From assembly GCA_037962975.1 (NCBI GenBank), contig CM075671.1:42804501-42868500 (forward strand): 64,000 nucleotides of DNA. The letters run 5' to 3'. The position numbers and the translations under genes are program-made. The notes under the pieces were generated by a model, which worked only from the letters and a program-made list of their open reading frames with translations, did not search any database and was not told where the DNA came from. Origin of the DNA: Clitoria ternatea (lineage: Eukaryota; Streptophyta; Magnoliopsida; Fabales; Fabaceae). This document shows, piece by piece, positions 42,840 to 55,369 of this stretch. Each line of letters begins with the position of its first letter. Within the stretch, counting starts at the first letter, position 1.

Positions 42840-43635
42840 ATATTTTGCTCTGAATTAGAGTTATTGGATATTATCGGAGCCCAGTTGGTTCCGCGTTGAA
42901 TTGATATTATAAGATGTTTGGGGCACGATAGCTCGATATTGAAACCTTTTGGTGATCATTGGAATATGATTGTTTTCTATAGAGTAAGAATGATAATTAT
43001 CTAGAGAATGATGATATGTTAAGGTATTGATTGCCCTATGTAGAAATGTGAATGACTAGTTGTCAAAGGATTATGAATTGATTATGAGGGCATAATTGCT
43101 TATATGGGAATTATTGTGAATCATTAGAGTTGAGTTGGGATTGATGCTCAATGAGGACTTTTATGAGATTGTGATTCATAAGACTTGGTTGTTGTTTATT
43201 GGGAGTATACCCTTTATCCCTGGGGTTGTATGATGCACTTATGGAGCATAGTTGCCCATTGATAATCATGAATGAATTATGAGATTGAATATGAGTGAAT
43301 CGATTTTCTCAATATGTGATGGATGTATTTATTGTGTAAGACCGGCCAAGTTCCTTACCCTATTACCTTCAAATGATGGATATATTATTATTGTGCATTG
43401 ATGTTGATATATATCATGCAAATTGATTTGATGATAGATCCATGCTGGATGTTAATCATGAAAATGAAATATTGAGTTTATGAATATGAAATATAAGATA
43501 TGAAAAGCGAGTTGATGAATGTGAAATATGAAGTGTGAATCGATATGATAATGAATTTGTACCATGTGTGATCATGGATATGATATGTTAATTATGTATT
43601 GATTTAATGATAGACCTATGCCGTATGTTGATCAC
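42840..43635 (+). other. Element C interior, left part, non-coding
   Basis: About 800 bp of AT-rich, ATG-rich sequence without any frame resembling gag. It ends at ATCAC, the target site of element B. Confidence 0.7.
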
Positions 43636-45982
43636 TGACGTTGGCTGTCGTGGCCCCGTCAAATTAGTACATTAAAATTAATTAATGTAGTACTAGGGTG
43701 TCAACCTAGGTCGTTCTCTCAAGGATCAACAAAACAAATTTAGGAAAATCAAGTCTTAAACTAATTTTAACAATTAAAAATTCAATAACTAAAATTTAAT
43801 TTTTTACAGACAAAAGTTCAACAAGCATATAATTGGGGGGGGTTTGTTTGATTGTCACAGAAATTTAAAACAGAATACAAAATACAAAATGAGTGTAGAA
43901 CAAGTAAATAACGAACGATTGATTTTCTTGGAGTATTGTAATTTATTTTATCCTTGGATTTGAAAAGGTTTCTATACACTTCCTTACTGTCAATCCCTTA
44001 GTTCAATTTGAATTAATCAACTAAGCGTCTTTTAATTCATAATTCCTTTACTTTCATAAAATGAAGATTTTAATCAAGCATCCTAATTAAGCAAAAGGAG
44101 TCAAGATTTTAAATTCTAGGAATTATTGAACATACATAGAACATCGCCTACATACATAAACTAGCTTCAACGTTATGGAATTAAGCCAACCACAACTATT
44201 AAGATTGATTTTTGAAACATTCATTAAGCATGTATATTTCTAAATCTATCTTAATATAATTTTTATTTAATTCTAACTGTATAATTAAATTGATTAAGCA
44301 TACAACTTAATTAAACCGAATAGACATTAAATAATTGAGCTAAAATTATGAAGAGTTTAACAACAAGGAAATATATTAAAAATCAAAACCTCAAAAATAA
44401 CATTACATTAACCTCCAAGAAAATCAATCTAAGGGTTTTAGCCCTCCATAATTAAAACAAAATAAAAACCGAACCCGGAATGAAGCTCCTCTGGAATTCT
44501 TCCTCTGCTTCCTACTGACTCCTCTGCTCACTCTCCTCCTCTGACTCCTCTGACTTAATTTCTTGGCTCTAATTTATAGAGCTTTCCATGGCTGATTTAT
44601 GGACAAATTAATTCAGCCCATCACCTTGCCATGAGCTCTTCACGTTGGCTTTTTAAGAGCAAAGGGAACATACCATTTGATCATGCATTACCGTGAGCTT
44701 GCCTTGCCATGCTATGTTTTCTTCTTTTCATTTTTCTTAATGTAATAAAGTGGAAAACATTCTGCATTATGAGGCCTTTCACGTTGGATTTAGCACTTGG
44801 AATGAGAATGAATTAATTTGTAGTTTGCTGTTCCAATTTCTTGCTTTTTGTTGTCCATTTTTCACTGCTGTTGCTGTTCAAAATTCCCTGCTGTTTTTGT
44901 GTTGTTTTCTTGCTGTTTGCTGTCCATTTTTCACTGCTGTTACAGTTCAGAATTCCTTGCTGTTGCTGTCCGATTTTGCCTATTTTCCAGCAGTATTTTC
45001 ACTTGAAAATTTGTTGTTTTGTTGTCAAATTCTCATTGCCAACAGCCAACATAATTCACGTTAAAGCAGCAGCCAAAAGGGGTCCATAATTCTTGACAAA
45101 TGCTGTCCAATTTCCTTTTGACCATTCAAAGCTTTAAACAAATAAAAAAATTGAAAGGATGCCAATCAGCTTTGCATTTTCATTGGAACCATGAGCTGCA
45201 CTTCATTCTTTATTATTTTTTACCAATTCAAGCTTAATTCATGTGGACCCATGGCTGCCATCTTTTCACTTTTGCTTTGCCTTTAAAATGACAAGTGATG
45301 GAACCCCCTTGGACTACTCCTTCACGTGAATTATTTGTTAAAGAAAGGAGAAGGCTTTTACAAAAATTATTGGCAATGGACTTTGCATTTTGAAGCATTT
45401 CAACGTGAATAATTTCCCCAACAGCACTCACAATTCACGTTGGCACACTTAAGGAAATTAGAAGGTTCATTTTGCTAATTCTTTGAAGCATGAACAAGGC
45501 TTAAACAATTTCACATTAATATACTTGTCAAGAAAAAGTAATTAATGTGAATTTGTACTTGGAGGAGAGTAATTTATTTGCAAAATAATCAAGAAGCTTC
45601 CAATAATTTGATAGCCTATAAAATAAAATAAAATCAAATTAAACTTAGTTAATTCAATAAATTTTATTTTAGGACTAAACATTCATGAAAGCTTTAAATT
45701 ATTTTTAACATACTAATTAATACAAAATAAACAGAAACAGTAGAGATTAAAAACAACAATCACTAATAAATAGTAACAGTAAAAGAAAACATAAATCATA
45801 AAATACAACACTCAATAGTAACAGTAAAAAAATAAGAAAACAGTGATCACTAGTAAGTAGTGAGAAAAACATTAAAAATGGAGAATACTGACAAATTACG
45901 CTAAAACACAGCTATTATAATTTAACAGTAAATAAAACAGACAAACAGAGTGAGTAATTAAAGGTAAAAAGATATGTCATCA
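43636..45982 (-). repeat. Element B 3' LTR (left copy)
   Basis: Its R-U5 half (about 43636-44500) is clearly related to element A's LTR. The U3 half (about 44700-45982) is different. That half has no ATCGAT array but has several TTCACGT motifs near 44640, 44777, 45056, 45321 and 45433, and CTGCTGTT-rich text. Open frames at 44750-45089 come from this low-complexity text. Confidence 0.92.
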
Positions 45983-47396
45983 AATACCCCTACACTTACT
46001 CTTTTGCACTCCTGGGCAAAATCAGAATAAAAACAAGTTTTACAATTTATTGAAAACATCAAAAATTGAAATACAGTAAACACATAGAATTGACATGCAT
46101 ATTATTGAGTTTTAGAATATACAGAGATACAGGAGTTATCTAACATGCAGAATGCAGAGCATCAGCATATGTATAAAAATCATCCAAACACTTAGACATG
46201 TGAGAATTAAATCAAACTGAAAGGAAAATCATAAGTGACAGAACCTCACAAGATATACTCTCAACTCTCAAGTGTTTTGGGTTTGTGTATACTCTCAAAA
46301 CATTTTCTGAAAAATAGACAGTCCAAAAATTTGGCAAGTTTCTCAATTCCACAATCAACACAAATGCATGTATAGATCAACAGGGCTTTCTAGGGTTGTA
46401 ATGTGGCCAAGGTTAAAATGGATGGTAAAATTTTTAGGATTATGGCAAGTACCAAAAAGAATAAGGAGCAAATAATTTTACAGGTGAGTATGAGGATATA
46501 ACATTTTGTGTTCCAATTTCTTTTGGTCGCAATCATCAAAATATTTCTTGTTATTCATTTTTTTTTCTTTTTCTTATACGATTGGTTAACACTTGAAACA
46601 AGAGTTTCGACTTCTTTTTGCACACCCCCACACTTATTTGAATGCCTGTTCTTGACTTGATTCCAAAGCTCCAATATATTCCTTAAGGTAGGTAGATTTT
46701 TGGTTTTTCATCCATGGCTTATTTGAGCTGCAACAAAGAAATGGTTAAATAGGCTCAAAGTGGCTAGCAAAGGATAATTTATTCATGGTAAGCTTATATG
46801 GCTAGTGGCTCAATTGAACAAAATGCCTGTGTCATTTCAAATACATTCATATGAGTTTCAAGTATCATCAAGAAACAAGACAAAAATTAGGATGTAAGCA
46901 TTCAGGAATTTATCACACATGAAAGAATTAAGATAGTTTTATAGTGATCCATCAAATTTTAAAGGCTTAAAAAAATCTCACAAGGTATAATTCCATCATA
47001 TATGATCATCTCTCAATTGTCGTGTCATTCTCAACATACCAAAAAATGTTTGAGTTCAAATTATAACATATCATTAAGGCTTATATCAGACATGAAAGAA
47101 TTTACCTGTTACTCATGCATATCTTAAAATTCCAATAAAACATGCCATTTTAAAACAAAAACACACAAAATCTTTTATTTTTAATTCTTTTTTTTTTGAA
47201 AAATAGTCACACAAAATTAATCACACAATAAAATCAACAACACATGAATCACACAAAATTAATCACACAATAAAATCAACAACACATGAATGATCCCACC
47301 CCCATACTTAAATCATACATTGTCCTCAATGTAAGACAGAGCATACAAAATAAACAATAGAATGAAAAAGTAAAAAGATGGGTAAGAAAAACTCCC
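45983..47396 (-). other. Element B polypurine tract and non-coding 3' region
   Basis: 1.4 kb between the pol stop and the 3' LTR. Purine motifs of AAGTGTAGGGGTA/AAGTGTGGGGGTG type lie at the LTR border (45983-45998) and near 46622 and 47296, as in element A. No envelope-like ORF. Confidence 0.7.
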
Positions 47397-50255
47397 TCAA
47401 GGGGGATCAAGAAGTGGTTCCCCCAAAACATGTTCCTCCATTGTGACATCTACAAGTGAAGGATTTTCATGGAATGGCTTCAAGCGTTGTCCATTAACCT
47501 TGAAGCTTTTGTTGGAGTTCTCACTTTTTATTTCAACAGCTCTATGGGGAAATACATTAGTGACAATAAAAGGTCCTTCCCATTTGGAGCGTAATTTTTC
47601 GGCCCTCAGTTTCAACCGGGAATTAAACAGTAGCACTTTCTGCCCGACAGCAAACTCCTTCCTAGCTATTGAGCTATCATGGAATTTCCTTGTCTTTTCC
47701 TTGTAGAATTTTGAATTCTCATAAGCTGCCAAACGGATCTCATCAAGCTCATTTAGTTGTAATTTCCTTTCTTCACCTGCTTGATCAAGTGCTAAGTTAC
47801 AAGCTTTTACAGCCCAATAAGCACGATGCTCAATCTCCACTGGAAGATGACATGCTTTACCAAAAACAATTCTATAGGGAGACATTCCTATAGATGCCTT
47901 AAAAGCTGTTCTATGTGCCCAAAGAGCATCATCCAGTTTCCTGCTCCAATCTTTTCTATTAGGCTGTACTATTTTCTCCAGGATTCTTTTGATTTCTCTG
48001 TTAGAGACTTTTGCTTGTCCATTGGTTTGGGGGTGATATGGAGTAGAGACTCTATGAACAACCCCATACTTCTTTAGCATAGCTTGCATGGTCCTGTTGC
48101 AGAAGTGTGTTCCTTGATCACTAATGATTGCTCTCGGAATGCCAAACCTGCAAAAAATTTGAGATCTAACAAAATCCACAACAACTCGAGCATCATTAGT
48201 TCTGGTGGCTTTAGCTTCCACCCATTTAGAAACATAATCTATAGCTAACAGAATGTAAGTAAAACCAAAGGATAGAGGAAATGGACCCATAAAATCAATG
48301 CCCCAAACATCAAATACTTCACAAAACAACATAGGTTGCTGAGGCATCTGTTGACGCCATGTGATAGCGTTTCCAGTTCTTTGGCATTTCTCACAGGTGT
48401 TACAAATTCTCCATGCATCCTTAAAAATGGTGGGCCAGTATAAACCAGAGTCCAACACCTTCCTTGTTGTTCTTTGTGGACTAAAATGTCCACCAAATGG
48501 TGAAGCATCATAGAATCGAAGAACTGATTCTATCTCATGATCGGCAATGCATCTTCGAATCACCTGATCATTACATAATTTCCACAAATACGGGTCATCC
48601 CACATATAATATTTTGCATCACTTTTTAATTTTGAAATTTGATTTCTGGATGCATATGGTGGGAAAACAGAAGCAACAAGATAATTTACAATGTTAGCAA
48701 ACCAAGGTGTATCAAAAGAGTTAGAAGTACTCATGAGGTGTTCATCGGGAAAATGGTCCCGAATAGGTGCCAAATCAGGAGCATTCTCAATTCTGCTTAA
48801 ATGATCTGCCACTATGTTTTGTGTTCCACTTCTGTCACAAATTTCCAAGTCAAACTCTTGGAGCAAGAGCATCCAACGAATTAATCTTGGCTTGGACTCA
48901 CCTGTCTTCAATAAGTATTTCAGAGCTGCATGGTCAGTAAAGACAACTACTCGAGAGCCGAGTAGATAAGATCTAAACTTATCTAATGCAAAAACAATGG
49001 CCAAGAGCTCTTTTTCAGTAGTGGTGTAATTTACCTGGCTGACATCTAAAGTTTTAGATGCATAGTAGATGACCCTAGGTTGCTTGTCAATCTTTTGACC
49101 AAGGATAGCTCCCAATGCATAATTAGAGGCATCACACATCAACTCAAATGGGGCTGTCCAATCAGGTGCTTGGATTATTGGGGTAGTGGTCAATGCTTGC
49201 TTTAGGCAATTAAAAGCCTCCTTACACTTTTCATCAAACTCAAATACCACATCCTTTTGAAGCAGACTGGATAGTGGTCTAGCCTTCTTGCTAAAATCCT
49301 TTATGAATCTTCTATAGAAACCTGCATGGCCAAGAAAAGAACGAACCTCTCGAACACAAGAGGGGTAAGGCAAATGTGATATAACTTCTATCTTGGCAGG
49401 ATCTACCTCAATTCCTTTCTCAGAGATTACATGCCCTAAAACTATTCCTTGTTTTACCATAAAATAACATTTTTCATAGTTTAAGACAAGGTTAGTTTCA
49501 ATACATCTGTTTAAAACTTTATCCAAACTATCAAGGCATGCATTAAATGAAGATCCATAGACAGTAAAATCATCCATAAACACCTCTATGCAATTTTCAA
49601 TGAAATCATGAAAAATACTTATCATGCATCTTTGAAAAGTTCCAGGAGCATTGCATAGGCCAAATGGCATTCTCCTATAAGCAAATGTGCCAAAGGGACA
49701 GGTGAATGTGGTCTTTTCTTGATCCTCAGGTGCAATATGAATATGAAAATATCCAGAGAATCCATCAAGAAAACAGTAATGAGATTTACCTGCAAGACGC
49801 TCAAGCATTTGATTAATGAAGGGTAAAGGGAAATGGTCCTTCTTTGTTGCTTGGTTTAGTCTCCTGTAGTCAATACAGACTCTCCAACTATTTTGCACTC
49901 TAGTAGGGATCAATTCATCCTTTTCATTTTTCACAACTGTGATCCCTATTTTCTTAGGAACCACTTGAATCGGACTCACCCATCGGCTATCAGAGATAGG
50001 ATAAAAGATTCCTGCTTGTAGAAGCTTTGTAATCTCCTTCTTAACCACATCAAGGATTACAGGGTTGAGTCTTCTTTGAGGCTGTCTCACTGCTTTAGTA
50101 TTTTCCTCCTGAAATATCCTATGCATGCACATGGATGGGCTAATTCCAGGTATGTCTGCCAATGTCCATCCTATAGCCTTCTTATGTTTTTTCAATACCT
50201 GCAACAATTTTTCTTCTTGATTTTCATCAAGAGAAGTGGAAATTATCACCGGGAG
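47397..50255 (-). pseudogene. pol: Element B pol (RT, RNase H, integrase), open frame but integrase catalytic Glu lost
   Basis: About 950 uninterrupted codons downstream of the stop at 50256-50258, in the same frame as gag. RT contains the FMDD motif near 49571-49582. RNase H follows, then integrase with an HHCC zinc region and a DDE core: Asp at about 48294-48296, Asp at 48117-48119, and at exactly 36 codons further (48009-48011) AAA (Lys) instead of the catalytic Glu. The surrounding NGQA and VSNREIK context confirms the alignment. The protein-coding frame is therefore intact, but strand transfer should be dead. The frame was probably translated as part of a gag-pol fusion, so it also lacks an obvious start. 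Confidence 0.9.
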
Positions 50256-52856
50256 CTATTCATCATCCCCTAAGTATACATACTTGAGGTTCTCAGGTAG
50301 GGGTTTTAATTCTAACTTAGGTGCCTGCAAAACAGATGGAACTAATAAAGTAGATTTTGATTCTGCTGCTTGCACCTCAAAAATTTTGTTAGAATTTTCT
50401 TGAAATCCTGCATTCAGCTCCTTATGGTTAACAGGTATATCTAAAGACTCTAAATTAGAAATTATGTATTTATCAATTTCAGCACAAATATCACAGCTTC
50501 CAAAATCATTGCATGTAAAACATTTGTTTGAATCATCTATGCATTCCAAATCAGCATTAGAAAAATGTTCAAAAACTAGTTCATCAATAATGTCAATTTG
50601 GAAAACAGAATGATTTTCAGATGGGTATTTCATGGCATTAAGAATATTAAATTGAACTCTCGTGTCACCAAATTCCATAGAGAGAGTTCCAGAATGAACA
50701 TCTATTTTGGTTCGAGTTGTTTTCAAAAATGGTCTTCCCAAAATGATAGGAACAGGAATTTGAGGCATACCTTCTTCCATATCAAGTACGAAAAAGTCAG
50801 TAGGGAAAACAAGTTGTTCTACCTGAACCAAAACATCTTCTATAACTCCAGCAGGGTAAGCAGTGCTCCTATTGGCTAGCTAAATTACTACATCAGTAGG
50901 TTGTAAATTTCCAAGAGACAAAGATTTAAAAACAGACATAGGCATAACATTTATTGAAGCTCCTAAATCTAACATGCAATTTTCAAATTTGTTATTGCCT
51001 ATGATACAGGGTATAGAAAACGTACCTGGATCTTTGCATTTCTCATGGATATTTGGAATTTCCTTACCAAGCAGTGCAGATACATTCCTTCCCATGCTGA
51101 TCCTTTCATTACCTTTGAGTCTCCTTTTGTGTGTACACAACTCTTTCAGAAATTTGGCATACTGAGGTATTTGCTTGATTGCATCAAGAAGAGGTATATT
51201 TACTTCCACTTTCTTGAAAGTATCCAAAATTTCTTTGTCCACTTCTTTCATCTTCTTGCTTGGAATTGCTTTAGGTGAGAATGGAAGAGGGATATAAGAT
51301 GGAACTTGGGGTGGTTGCATCTCAGACTTGCTTGAAGAGGGTACATCATTCTCAACTATTTTAGGCTTAGTTGTTTGTTTTTCAGATTCCTTGGGTATGG
51401 GTACTTCAAGGTTCTTACCTGATCTTAACTGAATTGTACTCACATTTCTTGGATTTACAGCTGGTTGAGATGGTAATTTGTCAGAGTTTTGAGATTGTAA
51501 CTGGCTTAATGACGAAGCCAGTTGCCCAATTTGGTTGCTTAAACTCTGGATGGTAGCATCATTCCTCTGTTGATACTCTAAATTTTGTGTAGCCATTTGT
51601 TTCACCAGTTCTTCCAAAGAAGGGCCACTAGTAGATGGTTGAGCTATAGGTCTTTGGAAGGTTGGTGCATTGCTTTGAAATGGAGGTTGGGAATGGGAAT
51701 TTTGTTGTTGGTTACCCCATCTCAAGTTTGGATGATTTCTCTAACCTGGATTGTATCTGTTGGTGGAAAGATCATGGTTTTGTTGTTGTTGTGGTGAAGG
51801 TCTATCATGGTAGATATTAGCTGCATAGGCTTGGGGACTATTATTATCCTTTTCTTGTAGAGAAGGACAACAATCAGTGGGGTGCTCTTGTGAAGAGCAA
51901 ATGCCATATACTTTAGCAGTCATGGATTTTTGATTTACTGCTAATTATGTGACCAGAGTGGTGAGAGCATCAAGTTTTCTCTCTAATTTAATTCCAGATG
52001 AACTAGAATTGGAATCAAACATGGGTTTGAAAGAATCATTTCTCACACCAAATTGTTGAGAGTTAGATGCCATCTTTTCAATTAGGTTTCTTGCTTCAGC
52101 AGCAGTCATATCTCCTAAAGCTCCTCCACTTGCCGCATCTATCATGTTGCGATCAACGTGGTGCAGACCTTCATAAAAGTACTGAAGAAGAAGTTGTTCA
52201 GAAATTTGGTGGTGAGGGTAACTTGCACAGAGTTTCTTGAATCTCTCTCAATACTCATAAAGACTTTCTCCAGAGAGTTTCCTAATGCCAGATATATCTT
52301 TACGGATTACAGTTGTTCTAGAGGCAGGAAAGAACTTTTCCAAGAACATTTTCTTTAAGTCATTCCAACTTGTGATTGATCTTGGAGCAAGGTAGTACAA
52401 CCAATCCTTAGCAACACCCTCTAAAGAATGAGGAAACGCTTTAAGATAGACATGGTCTTCTTGAACGTTTTGGGGTTTCATTATGGAGCACACAATGTGG
52501 AATTCTTTGAGGTGTTTGTGCGGATCTTCACCCTCAAGACCATGAAACTTAGGCAACAAGTGTATAAGTCCGGTCTTAAGAATAAAAGGGACATCCTCAT
52601 CAGGATATTGAATACACAAACTTTCGTATGTGAATTCAGGTGCAGCTAGTTCTCTAAGAGTTCTTTCACGAGGTTCAGCCATATCAGAAAAACTAGCAGT
52701 AGTACTTTTAGCAGATTCAGAAAAAATACTATCACTATCAATATCAACAAAGTTATTATTAAATCTAGCTTCTCTAATTAACCTATGAAAAGTTTTATCA
52801 ATTTCAGGATCAAATGAATATAAATACTCAAAAGTTCTTCTAGTCATACATAGCAT
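50256..52856 (-). pseudogene. gag-pro: Element B gag-protease, broken by five in-frame stops
   Basis: One frame from the ATG at 52856, matching element A's gag-protease throughout. It carries stops at 52248-52250 (TGA), 51945-51947 (TAA), 51741-51743 (TAG), 50880-50882 (TAG) and 50256-50258 (TAG). By comparison with A, the first four replace Trp, Gln, Trp and Gln by C-to-T or G-to-A changes; the last replaces Glu. There are no frameshifts, only substitutions. The DLGAS protease motif is present. The element cannot make its own full Gag. Confidence 0.92.
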
Positions 52857-52996
52857 ACAACAAGATACTTAATCATGAGCAATAAATCATAAGAATCCTA
52901 AATCATACAAAAGAAATAAAATACACACAAAAGAAAATTTATTTATTTATTTTTAAAAAATTAATTTAAAATAAGAATTTTCCTAAAGATCATTGA

Positions 52997-53014
52997 TCCC
53001 CGACTGCGGCGCCA
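52997..53014 (-). other. Element B primer binding site
   Basis: Minus-strand TGGCGCCGCAGTCGGGGA, five bases inside the 5' LTR. It differs from that of A by one base. Confidence 0.85.
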
Positions 53015-53019
53015 AAATT

Positions 53020-55364
53020 TGACGTTGGCTGTCGTGGCCCCGTCAAATTAGTACATAAAATTAATTAATGTAGTACTAGGGTGTCAACCTAGGTCGTTCT
53101 CTCAAGGATCAACAAAACAAATTTAGGAAAATCAAGTCTTAAACTAATTTTAACAATTAAAAATTCAATAACTAAAATTTAATTTTTTACAGACAAAAGT
53201 TCAACAAGCATATAATTGGGGGGGTTTGTTTGATTGTCACAGAAATTTAAAACAAAATACAAAATACAAAATGAGTGTAGAACAAGTAAATAATGAACGA
53301 TTGATTTTCTTGGAGTATTGTAATTTATTTTATCCTTGGATTTGAAAAGGTTTCTATACACTTCCTTACTGTCAATCCCTTAGTTCAATTTGAATTAATC
53401 AACTAAGCGTCTTTTAATTCATAATTCCTTTACTTTCATAAAATGAAGATTTTAATCAAGCATCCTAATTAAGCAAAAGGAGTCAAGATTTTAAATTCTA
53501 GGAATTATTGAACATACATAGAACATCGCCTACATACATAAACTAGCTTCAACGTTATAGAATTAAGCAAACCATAACTATTAAGATTGATTTTTGAAAC
53601 ATTCATTAAGCATGTATATTTCTAAATCTATCTTAATATAATTTTTATTTAATTCTAACTGTATAATTAAATTGATTAAGCATACAACTTAATTAAACCG
53701 AATAGACATTAAATAATTAAGCTAAAATTATGAAGAGTTTAACAACAAGGAAATATATTAAAAATCAAAACCTCAAAAATAACATTACATTAACCTCCAA
53801 GAAAATCAATCTAAGGGTTTTAGCCCTCCATAATTAAAACAAAATAAAAACCGAACCCGGAATGAAGCTCCTCTGGAATTCTTCCTCTGCTTCCTACTAA
53901 CTCCTCTGCTCACTCTCCTCCTCTGACTCCTCTGACTTAATTTCTTGGCTCTAATTTACAGAGCTTTCCATGGCTGATTTATGGACAAATTAATTCAGCC
54001 CATCACCTTGCCATGAGCTCTTCACGTTGGCTTTTTAAGAGCAAAGGGAACATACCATTTGATCATGCATTACCGTGAGCTTGCCTTGCCATGCTATGTT
54101 TTCTTCTTTTCATTTTTCTTAATGTAATAAAGTGGAAAACATTCTGCATTATGAGGCCTTTCACGTTGGATTTAGCACTTGGAATGAGAATGAATTAATT
54201 TGTAGTTTGCTGTTCTAATTTCTTGCTTTTTGTTATCCATTTTTCACTGTTGTTGCTGTTCAAAATTCCCTGCTGTTTTTGTGTTGTTTTCTTGCTGTTT
54301 GCGGTCCATTTTTCACTGCTGTTACTGTTCAAAATTCCTTGCTGTTGCTGTCCGATTTTGCCTATTTTCCAGCAGCATTTTCACTTGAAAATTTGTTGTT
54401 TTGTTGTCAAATTCTCATTGCCAACAGCCAACATAATTCACGTTAAAGCAGCAGCCAAAAGGGGTCCATAATTCTTGACAAATGCTGTCCAATTTCCTTT
54501 TGACCATTCAAAGCTTTAAACAAATAAAAAAATTGAAAGGATGCCAATCAGCTTTGCATTTTCATTGGAACCATGAGCTGCACTTCATTCTTTATTATTT
54601 TTTACCAATTCAAGCTTAATTCATGTGGACCCATGGCTGCCATCTTTTCACTTTTGCTTTGCCTTTAAAATGACAAGTGATGGAACCCCCTTGGACTACT
54701 CCTTCACGTGAATTATTTGTTAAAGAAAGGAGAAGGTTTTTGGAAAAATTATTGGCAATGGACTTTGCATTTTGAAGCATTTCAACGTGAATAATTTCCC
54801 CAACAGCACTCACAATTCACGTTGGCACACTTAAGGAAATTAGGAGGTTCATTTTGCTAATTCTTTGAAGCATGAACAAGGCTTAAACAATTTTACATTA
54901 ATATACTTGTCAAGAAAAAGTAATTAATGTGAATTTGTATTTGGAGAGAGTAATTTATTTGCAAAATAATCAAGAAGCTTCCAATAATTTGATAGCCTAT
55001 AAAATAAAATAAAATCAAATTAAACTTAGTTAATTCAATAAATTTTATTTTAGGACTAAACATTCATGAAAGCTTTAAATTATTTTTAACATACTAATTA
55101 ATACAAAATAAACAGAAACAGTAGAGATTAAAAACAACAATCACTAATAAATAGTAATAGTAAAAGAAAACATAAATCACAAAATACAACACTCAATAGT
55201 AACAGTAAAAAAAATAAGAAAACAGTGATCACTAGCAAGTAGTGAGAAAAACATTAAAAATGGAGAATACTGACAAATTACGCTAAAATACAGCTATTAT
55301 AATTTAACAGTAAATAAAATAGACAAACAAAGTGAGTAATTAAAGGTAAAAAGATATATCATCA
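53020..55364 (-). repeat. Element B 5' LTR (right copy)
   Basis: 2345 bp partner of 43636-45982, followed by target duplication ATCAC. Confidence 0.92.
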
Positions 55365-55369
55365 ATCAC

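Larger units (their letters stand above)
43636..55364 (-). mobile_element. Element B: Athila-type Gypsy element with open pol and broken gag, minus strand
   Basis: Bounded by TGACGTTGGC...TCATCA with target duplication ATCAC at 43631-43635 and 55365-55369. LTRs are 43636-45982 (2347 bp) and 53020-55364 (2345 bp), with roughly 30 differences by eye (about 1.2%). The PBS is of TGGCGCC type. Gag closely resembles that of element A, and pol carries RT, RNase H and integrase. No envelope-like ORF follows pol. It is inserted in the interior of element C. Confidence 0.95.

Noticed and set aside
44750..45089. Leu/Cys-rich frames of 82-104 codons in element B LTR
   Set aside because: Arise from CTGCTGTT-type low-complexity text. 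Both LTRs carry them with disrupting differences.
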